Assembly (NCBI GenBank): GCA_027008665.1
Contig: JALVEA010000318.1
Coordinates: 1 to 25,730, forward strand
Reading direction: 5' to 3'
Length of the DNA stretch: 25,730 bases
From: Thiotrichaceae bacterium
GTDB taxonomy: Bacteria > Pseudomonadota > Gammaproteobacteria > Thiotrichales > Thiotrichaceae
Positions 8,162-15,495 of this stretch are shown one piece after another (within the stretch, counting starts at the first letter, position 1; each line of letters opens with the position of its first letter). The position numbers were made by a program, and so were the translations under genes. Below the pieces are notes generated by a model. That model made no database searches and had not been told where the DNA came from. It worked only from the letters and a program-made list of their open reading frames with translations.

Positions 8162-8599
8162 ATGGCTAGAAAATGCAAACGCCGACGCGCAATGGCTGAG
8201 ATGAATGTTGTCCCTTATATTGATGTCATGCTGGTCTTGCTGGTTATTTTTATGGTAACCGCCCCCATGTTGCAAACGGGAGTACAAATAAATTTACCTG
8301 ATGCCAAAGCAAAAGCCGTTAAAACTAATCATCAAACTCCCATTATTATTTCTGTTAATGAACAGGGAAATTACTTTAATGATGAGGGCTTACAAATTAC
8401 TATTGCGGAACTAACTGAATACTTAGTAAGTCAATTAAAAAATACTCCGTCAGGAAGTGAACAAACACGCCCTGTCTACATAAGGGGTGACCAAAGTGTT
8501 CCTTATCGTTATTTAATGCAGGTAATGGTTGCCGCACAACGAGCAGGTGCAAAAAGTATTAATCTAATGGCTGATCCAAAAACGTCATCTGTAAACTAA
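8162..8599 (+). CDS. tolR: Tol-Pal system protein TolR
   Basis: TolR is a single-pass inner-membrane protein of the ExbD/TolR family. Its membrane helix lines the proton path with TolQ, and its periplasmic domain contacts peptidoglycan. MARKCKRRR at the N-terminus gives the positive cytoplasmic end, and the helix starts at VVPYIDVMLVLLVIF. The Asp in YIDVM is the conserved proton-carrying residue. The product is about 145 residues, normal for the family. Two ATGs compete: 8156 and 8162. A full AAGGAGGTG lies at 8145-8153; the second ATG has the better spacing and gives the usual MARK-like start, so I chose it. The earlier start would add only Met-Ile. Confidence 0.95.
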   Translation: MARKCKRRRAMAEMNVVPYIDVMLVLLVIFMVTAPMLQTGVQINLPDAKAKAVKTNHQTPIIISVNEQGNYFNDEGLQITIAELTEYLVSQLKNTPSGSEQTRPVYIRGDQSVPYRYLMQVMVAAQRAGAKSINLMADPKTSSVN

Positions 8600-8606
8600 A
8601 AAATAC

Positions 8607-9836
8607 ATGCTAAGAGAAATCCTAAAACATCCTGTTGCATTAATAATAGCCATTGCAATTCATGTGTTAATTGTGATGATTTTTATTGTCAGCTTTAGCT
8701 GGTCAGAACCTCCAGTAATACAAGAAATGGGAATTCCAATTGCATTAATTCAGGAACTACCTACGCTGGCGAGTTCCCAGTCTAAAAAACGCAACCCTAC
8801 AATCATTGATAATAAAGTGATAAAAAGAATTGAAAAAACAATTAAAACAACAAACGAACAAAATGCAACTCAACCTGTCCTAGATAACAGTGTTAAAATA
8901 CTAGCAGCAAAAAAGGCTTTGACTATATCAAAAGAGAAACAGGAAGCTTCAGTAAAAAAAGAAAAAAAAATAAAAGCGCTTGCCCAAAAAAGAGCCAAAG
9001 AAAAAATTACAAAAAAAAAGGCGAAAAAAAAAGCAAAAGAGAAAAAAGCGGCAAAGGAATTGGCTGAGAAAAAAAAGAAAGAACAAGCAGAAAAAAAGGT
9101 AAAAGAGAAAAAGATCGCAATGGAACTTGCTAAGAAGAAAAAGGAAGAAGCAAAAGCTGAAAAAGAAGCACTAGAAAAAAAGAAAAAGGAAGCAAAAGAA
9201 AAGAAAATTGCAAAAGCAAAGGCAAAAAAAGAAGCTAAAGAGAAAGCGAAAAAAGAAGCACAAGCAAAAAAGAGACGGGAAGAGAAAAAGAAGGCCTTAG
9301 CGATAAAAAAGAAAAGAGAAGCAAAAGAAAAGAAAATTGCAGAAGCAAAGGCAAAAAAAGAAGCTAAAGAGAAAAAAATCCGTGAAGCCGCATTAAAAAA
9401 ATGGCAAGAAAAGAAGCGACTAGAAAAAGAGCAAAAATTAGCTGCTGAAAAGAGAAAAAAAGAACAGGAGGAAAAAAAGAAGCAAGCCGCAATACTTGCT
9501 AAAGAAACAGCAATGCAGGAAAAAATAGCTGCTGAAAAAAGACGTACTTCACAAGCTGCTAAACAAAAGGCTAAATCTAACTGGGGAGAAAAAATAAAAA
9601 CACACGTTAGACGACGCTGGCAAATCCCCCCTGCAACCCGAGGTATGTCCGCCCAAATTAGAATTAAAGTTTCACCCAGTGGTTACATACGAGGTCCGAT
9701 TGAAATGGTAAGCTGTAATGGACATCCTTCCTATTGTGCCTCAGTAAAACAAGCCTATAAAGATTCAGAACCTTTACCAAGACCCAGCAGGAACGATTTA
9801 GACCGCACTTTTTTAATAACAATGGAAGCTAAATAA
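8607..9836 (+). CDS. tolA: Tol-Pal system protein TolA
   Basis: TolA bridges the inner membrane and the periplasmic face of the outer membrane. The 409 residues fall into three parts: one membrane helix (about 10-31); a very long Lys/Ala/Glu-rich helical or coiled-coil domain (about 80-325); and a globular C-terminal domain from W326 that binds TolB and Pal. C370 and C377 in the last domain could form a disulfide, as TolA domain III does elsewhere, although their spacing here is short. The linker is extremely lysine-rich, encoded by runs of A, and contains an in-frame duplication of about 55 bp at DNA level (9191-9245 and 9320-9374). tolB starts 4 bp after the stop. The lysine-rich middle is poorly conserved in all TolA proteins; the call rests on the end domains and context. 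Confidence 0.93.
   Translation: MLREILKHPVALIIAIAIHVLIVMIFIVSFSWSEPPVIQEMGIPIALIQELPTLASSQSKKRNPTIIDNKVIKRIEKTIKTTNEQNATQPVLDNSVKILAAKKALTISKEKQEASVKKEKKIKALAQKRAKEKITKKKAKKKAKEKKAAKELAEKKKKEQAEKKVKEKKIAMELAKKKKEEAKAEKEALEKKKKEAKEKKIAKAKAKKEAKEKAKKEAQAKKRREEKKKALAIKKKREAKEKKIAEAKAKKEAKEKKIREAALKKWQEKKRLEKEQKLAAEKRKKEQEEKKKQAAILAKETAMQEKIAAEKRRTSQAAKQKAKSNWGEKIKTHVRRRWQIPPATRGMSAQIRIKVSPSGYIRGPIEMVSCNGHPSYCASVKQAYKDSEPLPRPSRNDLDRTFLITMEAK
9191..9374 (+). repeat. In-frame 55-bp direct duplication inside tolA
   Basis: Bases 9191-9245 and 9320-9374 are identical except for one base (AAAGC against GAAGC after ATTGC). The offset is 129 bp, exactly 43 codons, so both copies encode the same 18-residue heptad-like stretch with one Lys-to-Glu change. 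The near identity at DNA level, including silent positions, suggests a recent duplication within the helical linker rather than protein-level constraint alone. Confidence 0.8.
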
Positions 9837-9840
9837 CGAA

Positions 9841-11100
9841 ATGATCCACAACAATAAAAATTGGTTAAATAGCCTCATAATGCTGATGCTATTTATTTTG
9901 CCAAGTAAAGTATTTTCAGAACTTGAATTACATATCTCTAAAAGTGCTGGCGATGGTATTCCAATCTTAATTGCACCTATTTCTAGAGGTTTTAATCGTA
10001 TTATTGATGCTGATTTAAAACGCAGTGGACGCTTCACTTCTATTTATTTAAAAAAAGGTACGATACTACCTGCCTTTGGAGTCCGCCTATCCCCGACTAT
10101 TTTACAATCAATAAAAGCAGAATATATCGTTCGTGGCAGGGTATCCAAAGCAGGATTGGATGTTGAACTTATTGATACCAGTACGGGGACTCCCGTTGCT
10201 AGCTACCGCATTGCTAATGTAGCGAATCAGCGTCGCATGGCACATAAGGCTGCTGATAAAATTTTTGAGCGTATCACCCGCCTTAAAGGAGCCTTTGACA
10301 CACGACTTGCTTATGTAACAGCAACAGGTCGTCGCCAAAATAAGCACTATCGCCTTTATATTGCCGACTCAGATGGCTATAACCCTCATATTATCCTAAA
10401 CTCCGATCAGCCTATTATGTCACCTAGTTGGTCTCCTAACGGATCACAACTAGCTTATGTATCATTTGAAAGTGGAAAATCTGCTATCTATATACAAAAT
10501 ATTTTCACAGGTAAAAAGCGCATGGTATCAGGTCATAAAGGCATCAATGGCGCACCGACTTGGTCACGTAATGGTTCACAAATAGCAATGAGTCTTTCTA
10601 TTGATGGCAATTCAGAAATTTATCTGCTTTCAGTACATAATGGTGTATTAAAACGACTCACCAATAATCGTGCCATTGATACAGAACCTGCATGGAGTGG
10701 CGATGGACGCTCCATTGTTTTTACCTCTGATCGTGGAGGATCTGCACAACTTTATAAAATCCCTGCTTATGGTGGAAAAGCAAAACGAATGACCTTCATA
10801 GGAAACTATAACTCTGCTGCTGATATTGTTGGCAATAAAATTGCCTTAGTGCGACGCAATGGAGGTCAATTTCGTATCGCTATTATGCAAATGGGTGGAG
10901 CAGGTGCTGATATTATTTCCAAAGGACGATATGATGAATCCCCCTCTTTAGCACCTAATGGCACCATGATTGCTTACGCAACACAACGCAAAGGACGCGG
11001 AAAATTAGTCGTCGTCAGCGATAATGGAAAATCAAAACAGGAACTCCATGCACCTGAAGGTGAAGTACGTGAACCTGCTTGGTCACCTTATATTCGCTAA
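9841..11100 (+). CDS. tolB: Tol-Pal system periplasmic beta-propeller TolB
   Basis: TolB is a periplasmic protein that binds Pal and TolA. The 419-residue product has a signal peptide with a hydrophobic stretch at about 11-20 and a probable cleavage after Ser26 (KVFS, then ELELHI). An N-terminal alpha/beta domain (about 30-155) is followed by a six-bladed propeller. Blades are visible as repeated SPSWSPNGSQLAYVS, APTWSRNGSQIAMSL and EPAWSGDGRSIVFTSDRGG units, and the chain closes with EPAWSPYIR. The start lies 4 bp after tolA, with GGAAG inside the tolA end as ribosome site. Length is close to the family norm. Confidence 0.97.
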   Translation: MIHNNKNWLNSLIMLMLFILPSKVFSELELHISKSAGDGIPILIAPISRGFNRIIDADLKRSGRFTSIYLKKGTILPAFGVRLSPTILQSIKAEYIVRGRVSKAGLDVELIDTSTGTPVASYRIANVANQRRMAHKAADKIFERITRLKGAFDTRLAYVTATGRRQNKHYRLYIADSDGYNPHIILNSDQPIMSPSWSPNGSQLAYVSFESGKSAIYIQNIFTGKKRMVSGHKGINGAPTWSRNGSQIAMSLSIDGNSEIYLLSVHNGVLKRLTNNRAIDTEPAWSGDGRSIVFTSDRGGSAQLYKIPAYGGKAKRMTFIGNYNSAADIVGNKIALVRRNGGQFRIAIMQMGGAGADIISKGRYDESPSLAPNGTMIAYATQRKGRGKLVVVSDNGKSKQELHAPEGEVREPAWSPYIR

Positions 11101-11133
11101 GAAATTTTAGAAACCTATAATTGAAGGAAAACA

Positions 11134-11841
11134 ATGATGAAACAACTAACACGGGCGCAATTCTATCTTTTAACTCTTTTTCTTAGCATATTAACGCTTT
11201 CTGGCTGCTCTCAACTACAAAATAAAAAATCAGATAAGAATAAAATGACCACCACTACAACGAGTATTAATAAAAGCGGCAGATTCAAAGGAAAAAGTGG
11301 ACTCCTTGGATCTTCAACAGGTAGCGGAGGGCTTTCAGGAACTGGTAGTGATACTTTAGGAAGCTCATCCACAACAGGGCTTGACTCACAGGATATTAAT
11401 GCCAGTACTTTAGGAGTTGATGCTGATGCACAAGCCGCTATTGATGCGCTGATGGCAGAAGGAAAAAAGCACACACCCGCTGATATTAATAACCCAAAGA
11501 GTATCTTAGCCCAACGTGTCATCTATTTTGACTATGATCAATCCACCATTCTTGAAAAATACAAACCTATTCTTGCAGCTCATGCAGAGCTATTGGCAAA
11601 TTATCCTGAAATGCGAATTCGTTTAGAAGGTCATGCCGATGAACGTGGCTCGCGTGAGTATAATGTTGCATTATCTGAGCGACGCGCTGAAACCGTTAGA
11701 CAGTATTTATCCTTTAAAAATGTTGCCCCTGAACAGATGGAAACCGTTGCATTTGGTGAAGAAAAGCCCTTAGTTCCTTCTCACAATGACAGCGCTTGGA
11801 GTAAAAATCGCCGAGTAGAAATAAATTATGTAACATATTAA
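11134..11841 (+). CDS. pal: Peptidoglycan-associated outer-membrane lipoprotein Pal
   Basis: Pal anchors the outer membrane to peptidoglycan and is recruited by Tol. The 235-residue precursor has a hydrophobic signal ending in the lipobox LSGC (C25), then a Ser/Gly/Thr-rich linker (about 49-95) longer than in E. coli Pal. A C-terminal OmpA-like domain (about 125-235) has FDYDQSTI and GHADERGSREYN; D169 and the following arginines are the expected diaminopimelate-binding residues. ATGs at 11134 and 11137 are both possible, with AAGGA 5 or 8 bases upstream. Lipid attachment would need Lol export, and lolD lies elsewhere in this window. Confidence 0.96.
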   Translation: MMKQLTRAQFYLLTLFLSILTLSGCSQLQNKKSDKNKMTTTTTSINKSGRFKGKSGLLGSSTGSGGLSGTGSDTLGSSSTTGLDSQDINASTLGVDADAQAAIDALMAEGKKHTPADINNPKSILAQRVIYFDYDQSTILEKYKPILAAHAELLANYPEMRIRLEGHADERGSREYNVALSERRAETVRQYLSFKNVAPEQMETVAFGEEKPLVPSHNDSAWSKNRRVEINYVTY

Positions 11842-11879
11842 AATTTACTCTACCTTTCCGTATGGATATTCATTAAGGC

Positions 11880-11911
11880 TATTCCAACATCATAGGTTTG
11901 ATGTTGGAATA
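11880..11911 (+). terminator. Perfect 13-bp stem-loop between pal and cpoB
   Basis: TATTCCAACATCA (11880-11892) pairs exactly with TGATGTTGGAATA (11899-11911) across the six-base loop TAGGTT. It sits 38 bp after the pal stop. The bases after it are T-rich but lack a clean T run, so it may attenuate rather than stop transcription, lowering cpoB-queE expression relative to tol-pal, or it may protect the upstream mRNA end. Confidence 0.5.
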
Positions 11912-11965
11912 CTAATTATTAAAATTTTAAACAGCCACAGAGCGCATTAACTTAGGAAATGACGA

Positions 11966-12841
11966 ATGACATCAAAACGTAGCTTACTTCTCTTTTTCTG
12001 CCTCTACTTTTTGCTCACCCTTTCTGTTCATGCAAAAGATCAGAGTGAAGCATTACTAGAATTATTTCAGCGAATCGATAATTTAGGCTCAGAACTTCGT
12101 ACTTTACGCGGTGAAAATGAGCAACTACAACATAATATCGACAAGCTAAAGAAAGCCCAAAAAGATGGCTTTCTAGGCATTGATGAACGAATGGATGGCT
12201 TAGCCAAACAAATCAATGTTATTGCAAAAAAGCAACCAACCTCACCTACAACAATAGCTGTAAAAAAACCTGAAAGTAAAGCCCCCGCAAAACCAATTCC
12301 CCCAAAGGAAAATATAAAAATTAAATCCGTTGCAACCGATTCTAAAAAACCAATAACAAATCCACCCCAAGTAGCAACAGAAAAAATGAAAGCTAAACCG
12401 ACAGATAAAACAAAAATTGAAAAAGTCGCCAAGCATAAAACGCGCACGGCAACTCAAAAAGAAAAATCAGCTTATAATCAAGCTTATGCAACAATTAATG
12501 GCAACCCTTCTAATGCTATTGAGGCATTTCGTAGCTATATTATCAAATATCCAAACAGCCCATTAGCCGCTAATGCTCAATATTGGATAGGAGAAATCCT
12601 GTATTCACAAAAAAATTATAAAAAGGCTATCGATGAATTTATAAAAGTATTACAAAATTACAAAAACAGTGAAAAGGCATCAGATGCTAGTATCAAGCTA
12701 GGCTTTAGTTTTTATGAATTAAGAAATTGGGTCTATGCTCGCCGCGCCCTTGAAGATGTAAGTCGCTATTTCCCCAATACAAGAGCAGCTTCATTAGCTA
12801 GACAACGTATTGCCAAAATGAAAGCTGAGGGGAAATACTAA
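11966..12841 (+). CDS. cpoB: Cell division coordinator CpoB (YbgF), periplasmic TPR protein
   Basis: CpoB is a periplasmic protein that works with TolA to coordinate outer-membrane constriction with septal wall synthesis. The 291-residue product has a signal peptide with likely cleavage after Ala23 (SVHA). A trimerising coiled coil follows (about 28-80), then a Lys/Pro-rich linker (about 90-165), then TPR repeats to the end, including YWIGEILYSQKNYKKAIDEF and FSFYELRNWVYARRALEDV. The start is the ATG at 11966, with AGGA about 9 bases before it. It lies 124 bp after pal, separated by a stem-loop, and 22 bp before queE. The linker is longer than I would expect for E. coli, but the ends match the family well. 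Confidence 0.94.
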   Translation: MTSKRSLLLFFCLYFLLTLSVHAKDQSEALLELFQRIDNLGSELRTLRGENEQLQHNIDKLKKAQKDGFLGIDERMDGLAKQINVIAKKQPTSPTTIAVKKPESKAPAKPIPPKENIKIKSVATDSKKPITNPPQVATEKMKAKPTDKTKIEKVAKHKTRTATQKEKSAYNQAYATINGNPSNAIEAFRSYIIKYPNSPLAANAQYWIGEILYSQKNYKKAIDEFIKVLQNYKNSEKASDASIKLGFSFYELRNWVYARRALEDVSRYFPNTRAASLARQRIAKMKAEGKY

Positions 12842-12863
12842 AATTTCTCGTCCTAAGGATATT

Positions 12864-13505
12864 ATGCCAACATTACAAATCACTGAAATTTTTTATTCAT
12901 TACAAGGTGAAACTCGAACCTCAGGCTTCCCTACTGTTTTTATACGACTCACAGGTTGCCCACTACGTTGTCATTACTGTGATACAGAATACGCTTTTAC
13001 AGATGGGAAAACGCTTGAATTAACCGAAATTCTCGCAACGGTTAAACAATACCAAGCAAAATATATCACGGTCACAGGTGGAGAACCCTTAGCACAAAAA
13101 GAATGTTTAACCTTGCTCTCCATGCTTTGTGATTTAGACTATGACGTTTCTTTGGAAACAAGTGGGGCTATTTCTTTAGATGGAGTCGATAGCAGAGTCT
13201 GTACCGTTATGGATATAAAAACACCTGCATCAGGAGAGGCCGATAAAAATCTTTGGAGTAATTTAGAACAGCTAAAAGCAAAGGATCAAATTAAATTTGT
13301 TATTTGCGACCAAGATGATTATCACTGGATGAAAACGATTGCGGACATACATGATTTATACCATCGCTGTGAGGTTCTTGTCTCTCCAAGTTTTGGAGAA
13401 ATTGATCACAGACAACTAGCAGAGTGGATATTAGAAGATAAACTTCCCTTTCGCTATCAATTACAACTACATAAACTACTTTGGGATGACGAACCTGGCC
13501 GTTAA
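12864..13505 (+). CDS. queE: 7-carboxy-7-deazaguanine synthase QueE
   Basis: QueE is a radical SAM enzyme that converts 6-carboxytetrahydropterin to 7-carboxy-7-deazaguanine, for queuosine in tRNA. The 213-residue protein has C32, C36 and C39 in GCPLRCHYCDTEYAF, the CxxxCxxC site for the 4Fe-4S cluster. ITEIFYSLQGE at the N-terminus is the family start, and TVTGGEPLAQ is the SAM-contact motif. AAGGA 5 bases before the ATG supports the start. It closes the tol-pal unit, as in many gammaproteobacteria, but the frequent next gene queC is not present; a cold-shock gene with its own promoter follows instead. Confidence 0.96.
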   Translation: MPTLQITEIFYSLQGETRTSGFPTVFIRLTGCPLRCHYCDTEYAFTDGKTLELTEILATVKQYQAKYITVTGGEPLAQKECLTLLSMLCDLDYDVSLETSGAISLDGVDSRVCTVMDIKTPASGEADKNLWSNLEQLKAKDQIKFVICDQDDYHWMKTIADIHDLYHRCEVLVSPSFGEIDHRQLAEWILEDKLPFRYQLQLHKLLWDDEPGR

Positions 13506-13585
13506 GGCTACTCCAAGAAGAAGACTAATTTTTACCCATCAATAAATATCAGCGTATACATTACATACTTTCTATCAGGTATTCA

Positions 13586-13613
13586 TTGACTCGGCAATTA
13601 ACCCCTATATAAT
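13586..13613 (+). promoter_or_regulatory. Sigma-70 promoter of the cold-shock gene
   Basis: TTGACT (13586-13591) and TATAAT (13608-13613) are separated by 16 bp. This is the best sigma-70 promoter I found in the window. The bases after the -10 box are CCGCCC, a GC-rich discriminator of the type seen at stringently controlled promoters. Transcription would begin near 13620, giving a leader of roughly 85 bases before the csp start. Confidence 0.8.
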
Positions 13614-13635
13614 CCGCCCTAGCTTGAGAGCAGAT

Positions 13636-13668
13636 TTTGCTTTTTAGCAAACTAGCTTCATACGAAGC
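13636..13668 (+). promoter_or_regulatory. Two small hairpins in the csp 5' leader
   Basis: TTTGCT (13636-13641) pairs with AGCAAA (13646-13651) around a T4 loop. GCTTC (13655-13659) pairs with GAAGC (13664-13668) around ATAC. Both lie in the predicted untranslated leader, about 40 bases before the start codon. Structured leaders control cspA-type mRNAs by temperature in E. coli, so a similar role is plausible; nothing in the sequence proves it. Confidence 0.45.
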
Positions 13669-13706
13669 AAGTGTTATTTTTGAATAAATTTAGGATATTT
13701 TTATAC

Positions 13707-13913
13707 ATGTCTACTACTACTGGAACTGTTAAGTGGTTCAACGAAGCAAAAGGTTTTGGCTTTATCGAACAAGAATCTGGCCCGGACGTTTTTGCTCATT
13801 TTAGTGCAATCACTGGTGATGGCTTCAAAACTCTACAAGAGGGACAAAGAGTTGAGTTCACTGTTACAGACGGTCAAAAAGGCCCTCAAGCAGAGAACAT
13901 CGTAGCGATCTAA
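13707..13913 (+). CDS. Cold-shock-domain RNA chaperone (CspA family)
   Basis: The 68-residue product is a single cold-shock domain of standard length. GTVKWFNEAKGFGFI contains the RNP1 motif, and DVFAHFSAI is the RNP2 motif, with Ala where Val is usual. Such proteins bind single-stranded RNA and DNA and melt secondary structure. The ATG at 13707 (MSTTTGTVKW) is chosen because it gives the family start; an upstream TTG frame at 13671 would add 12 non-homologous residues within the leader. A TAGGA lies about 12 bases before the ATG, a rather long spacing. The gene has its own strong promoter and terminator and so is monocistronic. Which Csp paralogue this is cannot be told. Confidence 0.95.
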   Translation: MSTTTGTVKWFNEAKGFGFIEQESGPDVFAHFSAITGDGFKTLQEGQRVEFTVTDGQKGPQAENIVAI

Positions 13914-13964
13914 CAGCCAATACGATACTTGAATTTTAATCAGTCACAAATTGTTTAGAATTTT

Positions 13965-14001
13965 AAAAAGGATGAAACCGAAAGGTTGCATCCTTTTTTT
14001 T
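13965..14001 (+). terminator. Strong intrinsic terminator after the csp gene
   Basis: AAAAAGGATG (13965-13974) pairs with CATCCTTTTT (13989-13998), with an inner AACC/GGTT stem capped by a GAAA tetraloop, followed by T residues to 14001. It is a textbook rho-independent terminator. The A-rich left arm means it could also act on minus-strand transcripts leaving rhlE, so it probably separates the convergent genes in both directions. Confidence 0.92.
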
Positions 14002-14046
14002 AAGTTAGATTTATTGTGTCTACCTACTTGCACAGTCTCTTATATC

Positions 14047-14061
14047 TGAGGAACTTCCTCA
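14047..14061. repeat. Palindrome TGAGGAA-C-TTCCTCA over the rhlE stop codon
   Basis: Seven bases pair exactly around a central C, and the last three (14059-14061) are the rhlE stop codon. Its core GGAACTTCC is the same as in the intergenic repeats at 16695 and 21355 and in the hisC ribosome site at 20170, though the flanks differ here. No T run follows on the minus strand, so it is not a normal terminator. Confidence 0.5.
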
Positions 14062-15474
14062 TACACTTCTTTTAGGCTTTGCTCCTACTCCTTTAGAACG
14101 CAATACAGCGCGTGACTTTCTATTTGCTGATCCGTTAGCTTTCGTCTGTTTATCATTTTTTTTAGCATACGTTACTGTTTGCTTTTGATTAGTTTTCCGT
14201 TGCTGCTTTTTCTTTTGTGGCTGACGCTCACCTCCAAAGTTTATATTCACTTGGCGCTTTTGGGTGTTTTTAGGCTTTTTGGGTCTTTTAGACTTTTTAT
14301 GCTTTGCATTAGGATTAAATTGAGTTAATGGTACATTATGACTAGGAACAAAACCTATTTCTTGCTCTCTCACTAGTGTTTGTCCAATAAGATTCTCAAT
14401 ATCTTGCAGAAGATCTACTTCATCAGCACTGACCAAAGAAATTGCCTCACCTTTTGAACCAGCACGACCTGTACGCCCAATTCGATGAATATAATCTTCT
14501 GATATATTGGGTAATTCAAAATTAATAACATAAGGTAGGTCAACAATATCAATCCCACGAGCTGCAATATCCGTTGCGACTAATACGCGTATTTTTCCTG
14601 ACTTAAAACCAGCTAATGCCCGTGTACGTGCGCTTTGTGTTTTATTGCCATGAATAGCCGCTACATGAATACCATCATTATCCAAACGTTTAACCAGACG
14701 ATTAGCACCATGCTTAGTACGCATAAAAACCAATACTTGTTGCCAATTATTATTACGCACTAAATGACTTAGCAAACCTGTTTTTCTACTTTTATCCACT
14801 TCAAATACAGATTGTTTAACCGTTTTAGCTGCCGTATTACGAGGGCTTACCTCAATCCTGATAGGTTTAAATAATAAACTCTCAGCAAGTGATCGAATTT
14901 TGCTTGAAAAAGTTGCTGAAAATAATAGGTTCTGCCGTTTCTGAGGTAATAGAGCAATAATTTTTCGAATATCATGAATAAAACCCATATCCAGCATACG
15001 GTCTGCTTCATCTAGCACTAATACTTCTAGATAATCAAATTTCAATGCATTTTTACTGTAAAGATCCAGTAAACGACCAGGAGTGGCAACTAATATATCC
15101 ACCCCTTTGCGTAAACGCATCATTTGCGGATTAATTTTCACACCACCAAAAACAACCATAGAGGTCAATGGTAAATATTTGCCATAGGTCGTAATACTCG
15201 CTTCAACTTGAGCTGCTAATTCACGGGTGGGTGTCAACACTAAAGCACGTACTTGATTAGCCCCCCCTTTGCGTCCTTGGAATAATCGATGCAATAAAGG
15301 CAAAGTAAAACTTGCTGTTTTCCCCGTCCCTGTTTGCGCCGCCGCCATAATATCACGACCTTTCAAAACAGCAGGAATACCCTGTGCCTGAATCGGTGTT
15401 GGTTTATCATAGCCCTGCTCTTTAATAGCCTGCAATAAAGAGTCAGAAAGTCCTAACGAGGAAAATAGTGTCAT
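14059..15474 (-). CDS. rhlE: DEAD-box ATP-dependent RNA helicase, RhlE type
   Basis: This is a 471-residue DEAD-box helicase with all core motifs in order: the Q motif in GYDKPTPIQ (21-29), AQTGTGKT (46-53, motif I), PTRELA (82-87), TPGRLLD (131-137), DEAD (155-158), SAT (186-188) and, in the second RecA domain, ARGID and HRIGRTGRAG. A Lys/Arg/Gln/Asn-rich tail of about 90 residues follows, the basic RNA-binding extension typical of the RhlE group. Such helicases remodel structured RNA, often in ribosome assembly or at low temperature. It starts 21 bp after the ankyrin gene and may be cotranscribed with it. It converges on the csp gene. Other subgroups (SrmB, DeaD) fit less well in size and N-terminus. 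Confidence 0.92.
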   Translation of the reverse strand: MTLFSSLGLSDSLLQAIKEQGYDKPTPIQAQGIPAVLKGRDIMAAAQTGTGKTASFTLPLLHRLFQGRKGGANQVRALVLTPTRELAAQVEASITTYGKYLPLTSMVVFGGVKINPQMMRLRKGVDILVATPGRLLDLYSKNALKFDYLEVLVLDEADRMLDMGFIHDIRKIIALLPQKRQNLLFSATFSSKIRSLAESLLFKPIRIEVSPRNTAAKTVKQSVFEVDKSRKTGLLSHLVRNNNWQQVLVFMRTKHGANRLVKRLDNDGIHVAAIHGNKTQSARTRALAGFKSGKIRVLVATDIAARGIDIVDLPYVINFELPNISEDYIHRIGRTGRAGSKGEAISLVSADEVDLLQDIENLIGQTLVREQEIGFVPSHNVPLTQFNPNAKHKKSKRPKKPKNTQKRQVNINFGGERQPQKKKQQRKTNQKQTVTYAKKNDKQTKANGSANRKSRAVLRSKGVGAKPKRSV

Positions 15475-15495
15475 TCAATAATACTTCAGTAAAAA

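Noticed and set aside
11211..11522. Open frame of 103 codons on the minus strand inside pal
   Set aside because: It is a shadow of the Ser/Gly/Thr linker of Pal; Val/Leu/Pro-rich low complexity.
12067..12447. Open frame of 126 codons on the minus strand inside cpoB
   Set aside because: It is antisense to the Lys/Pro-rich linker and its own product is a low-complexity Phe/Ser/Cys string with no family features or ribosome site.
12842..12863. preQ1 riboswitch before queE
   Set aside because: The gap to cpoB is only 22 bp and has no pseudoknot-like structure.
13671..13706. N-terminal extension of the cold-shock protein from a TTG
   Set aside because: The extra 12 residues are not part of the cold-shock domain and fall in the structured leader; the ATG at 13707 gives the standard length.
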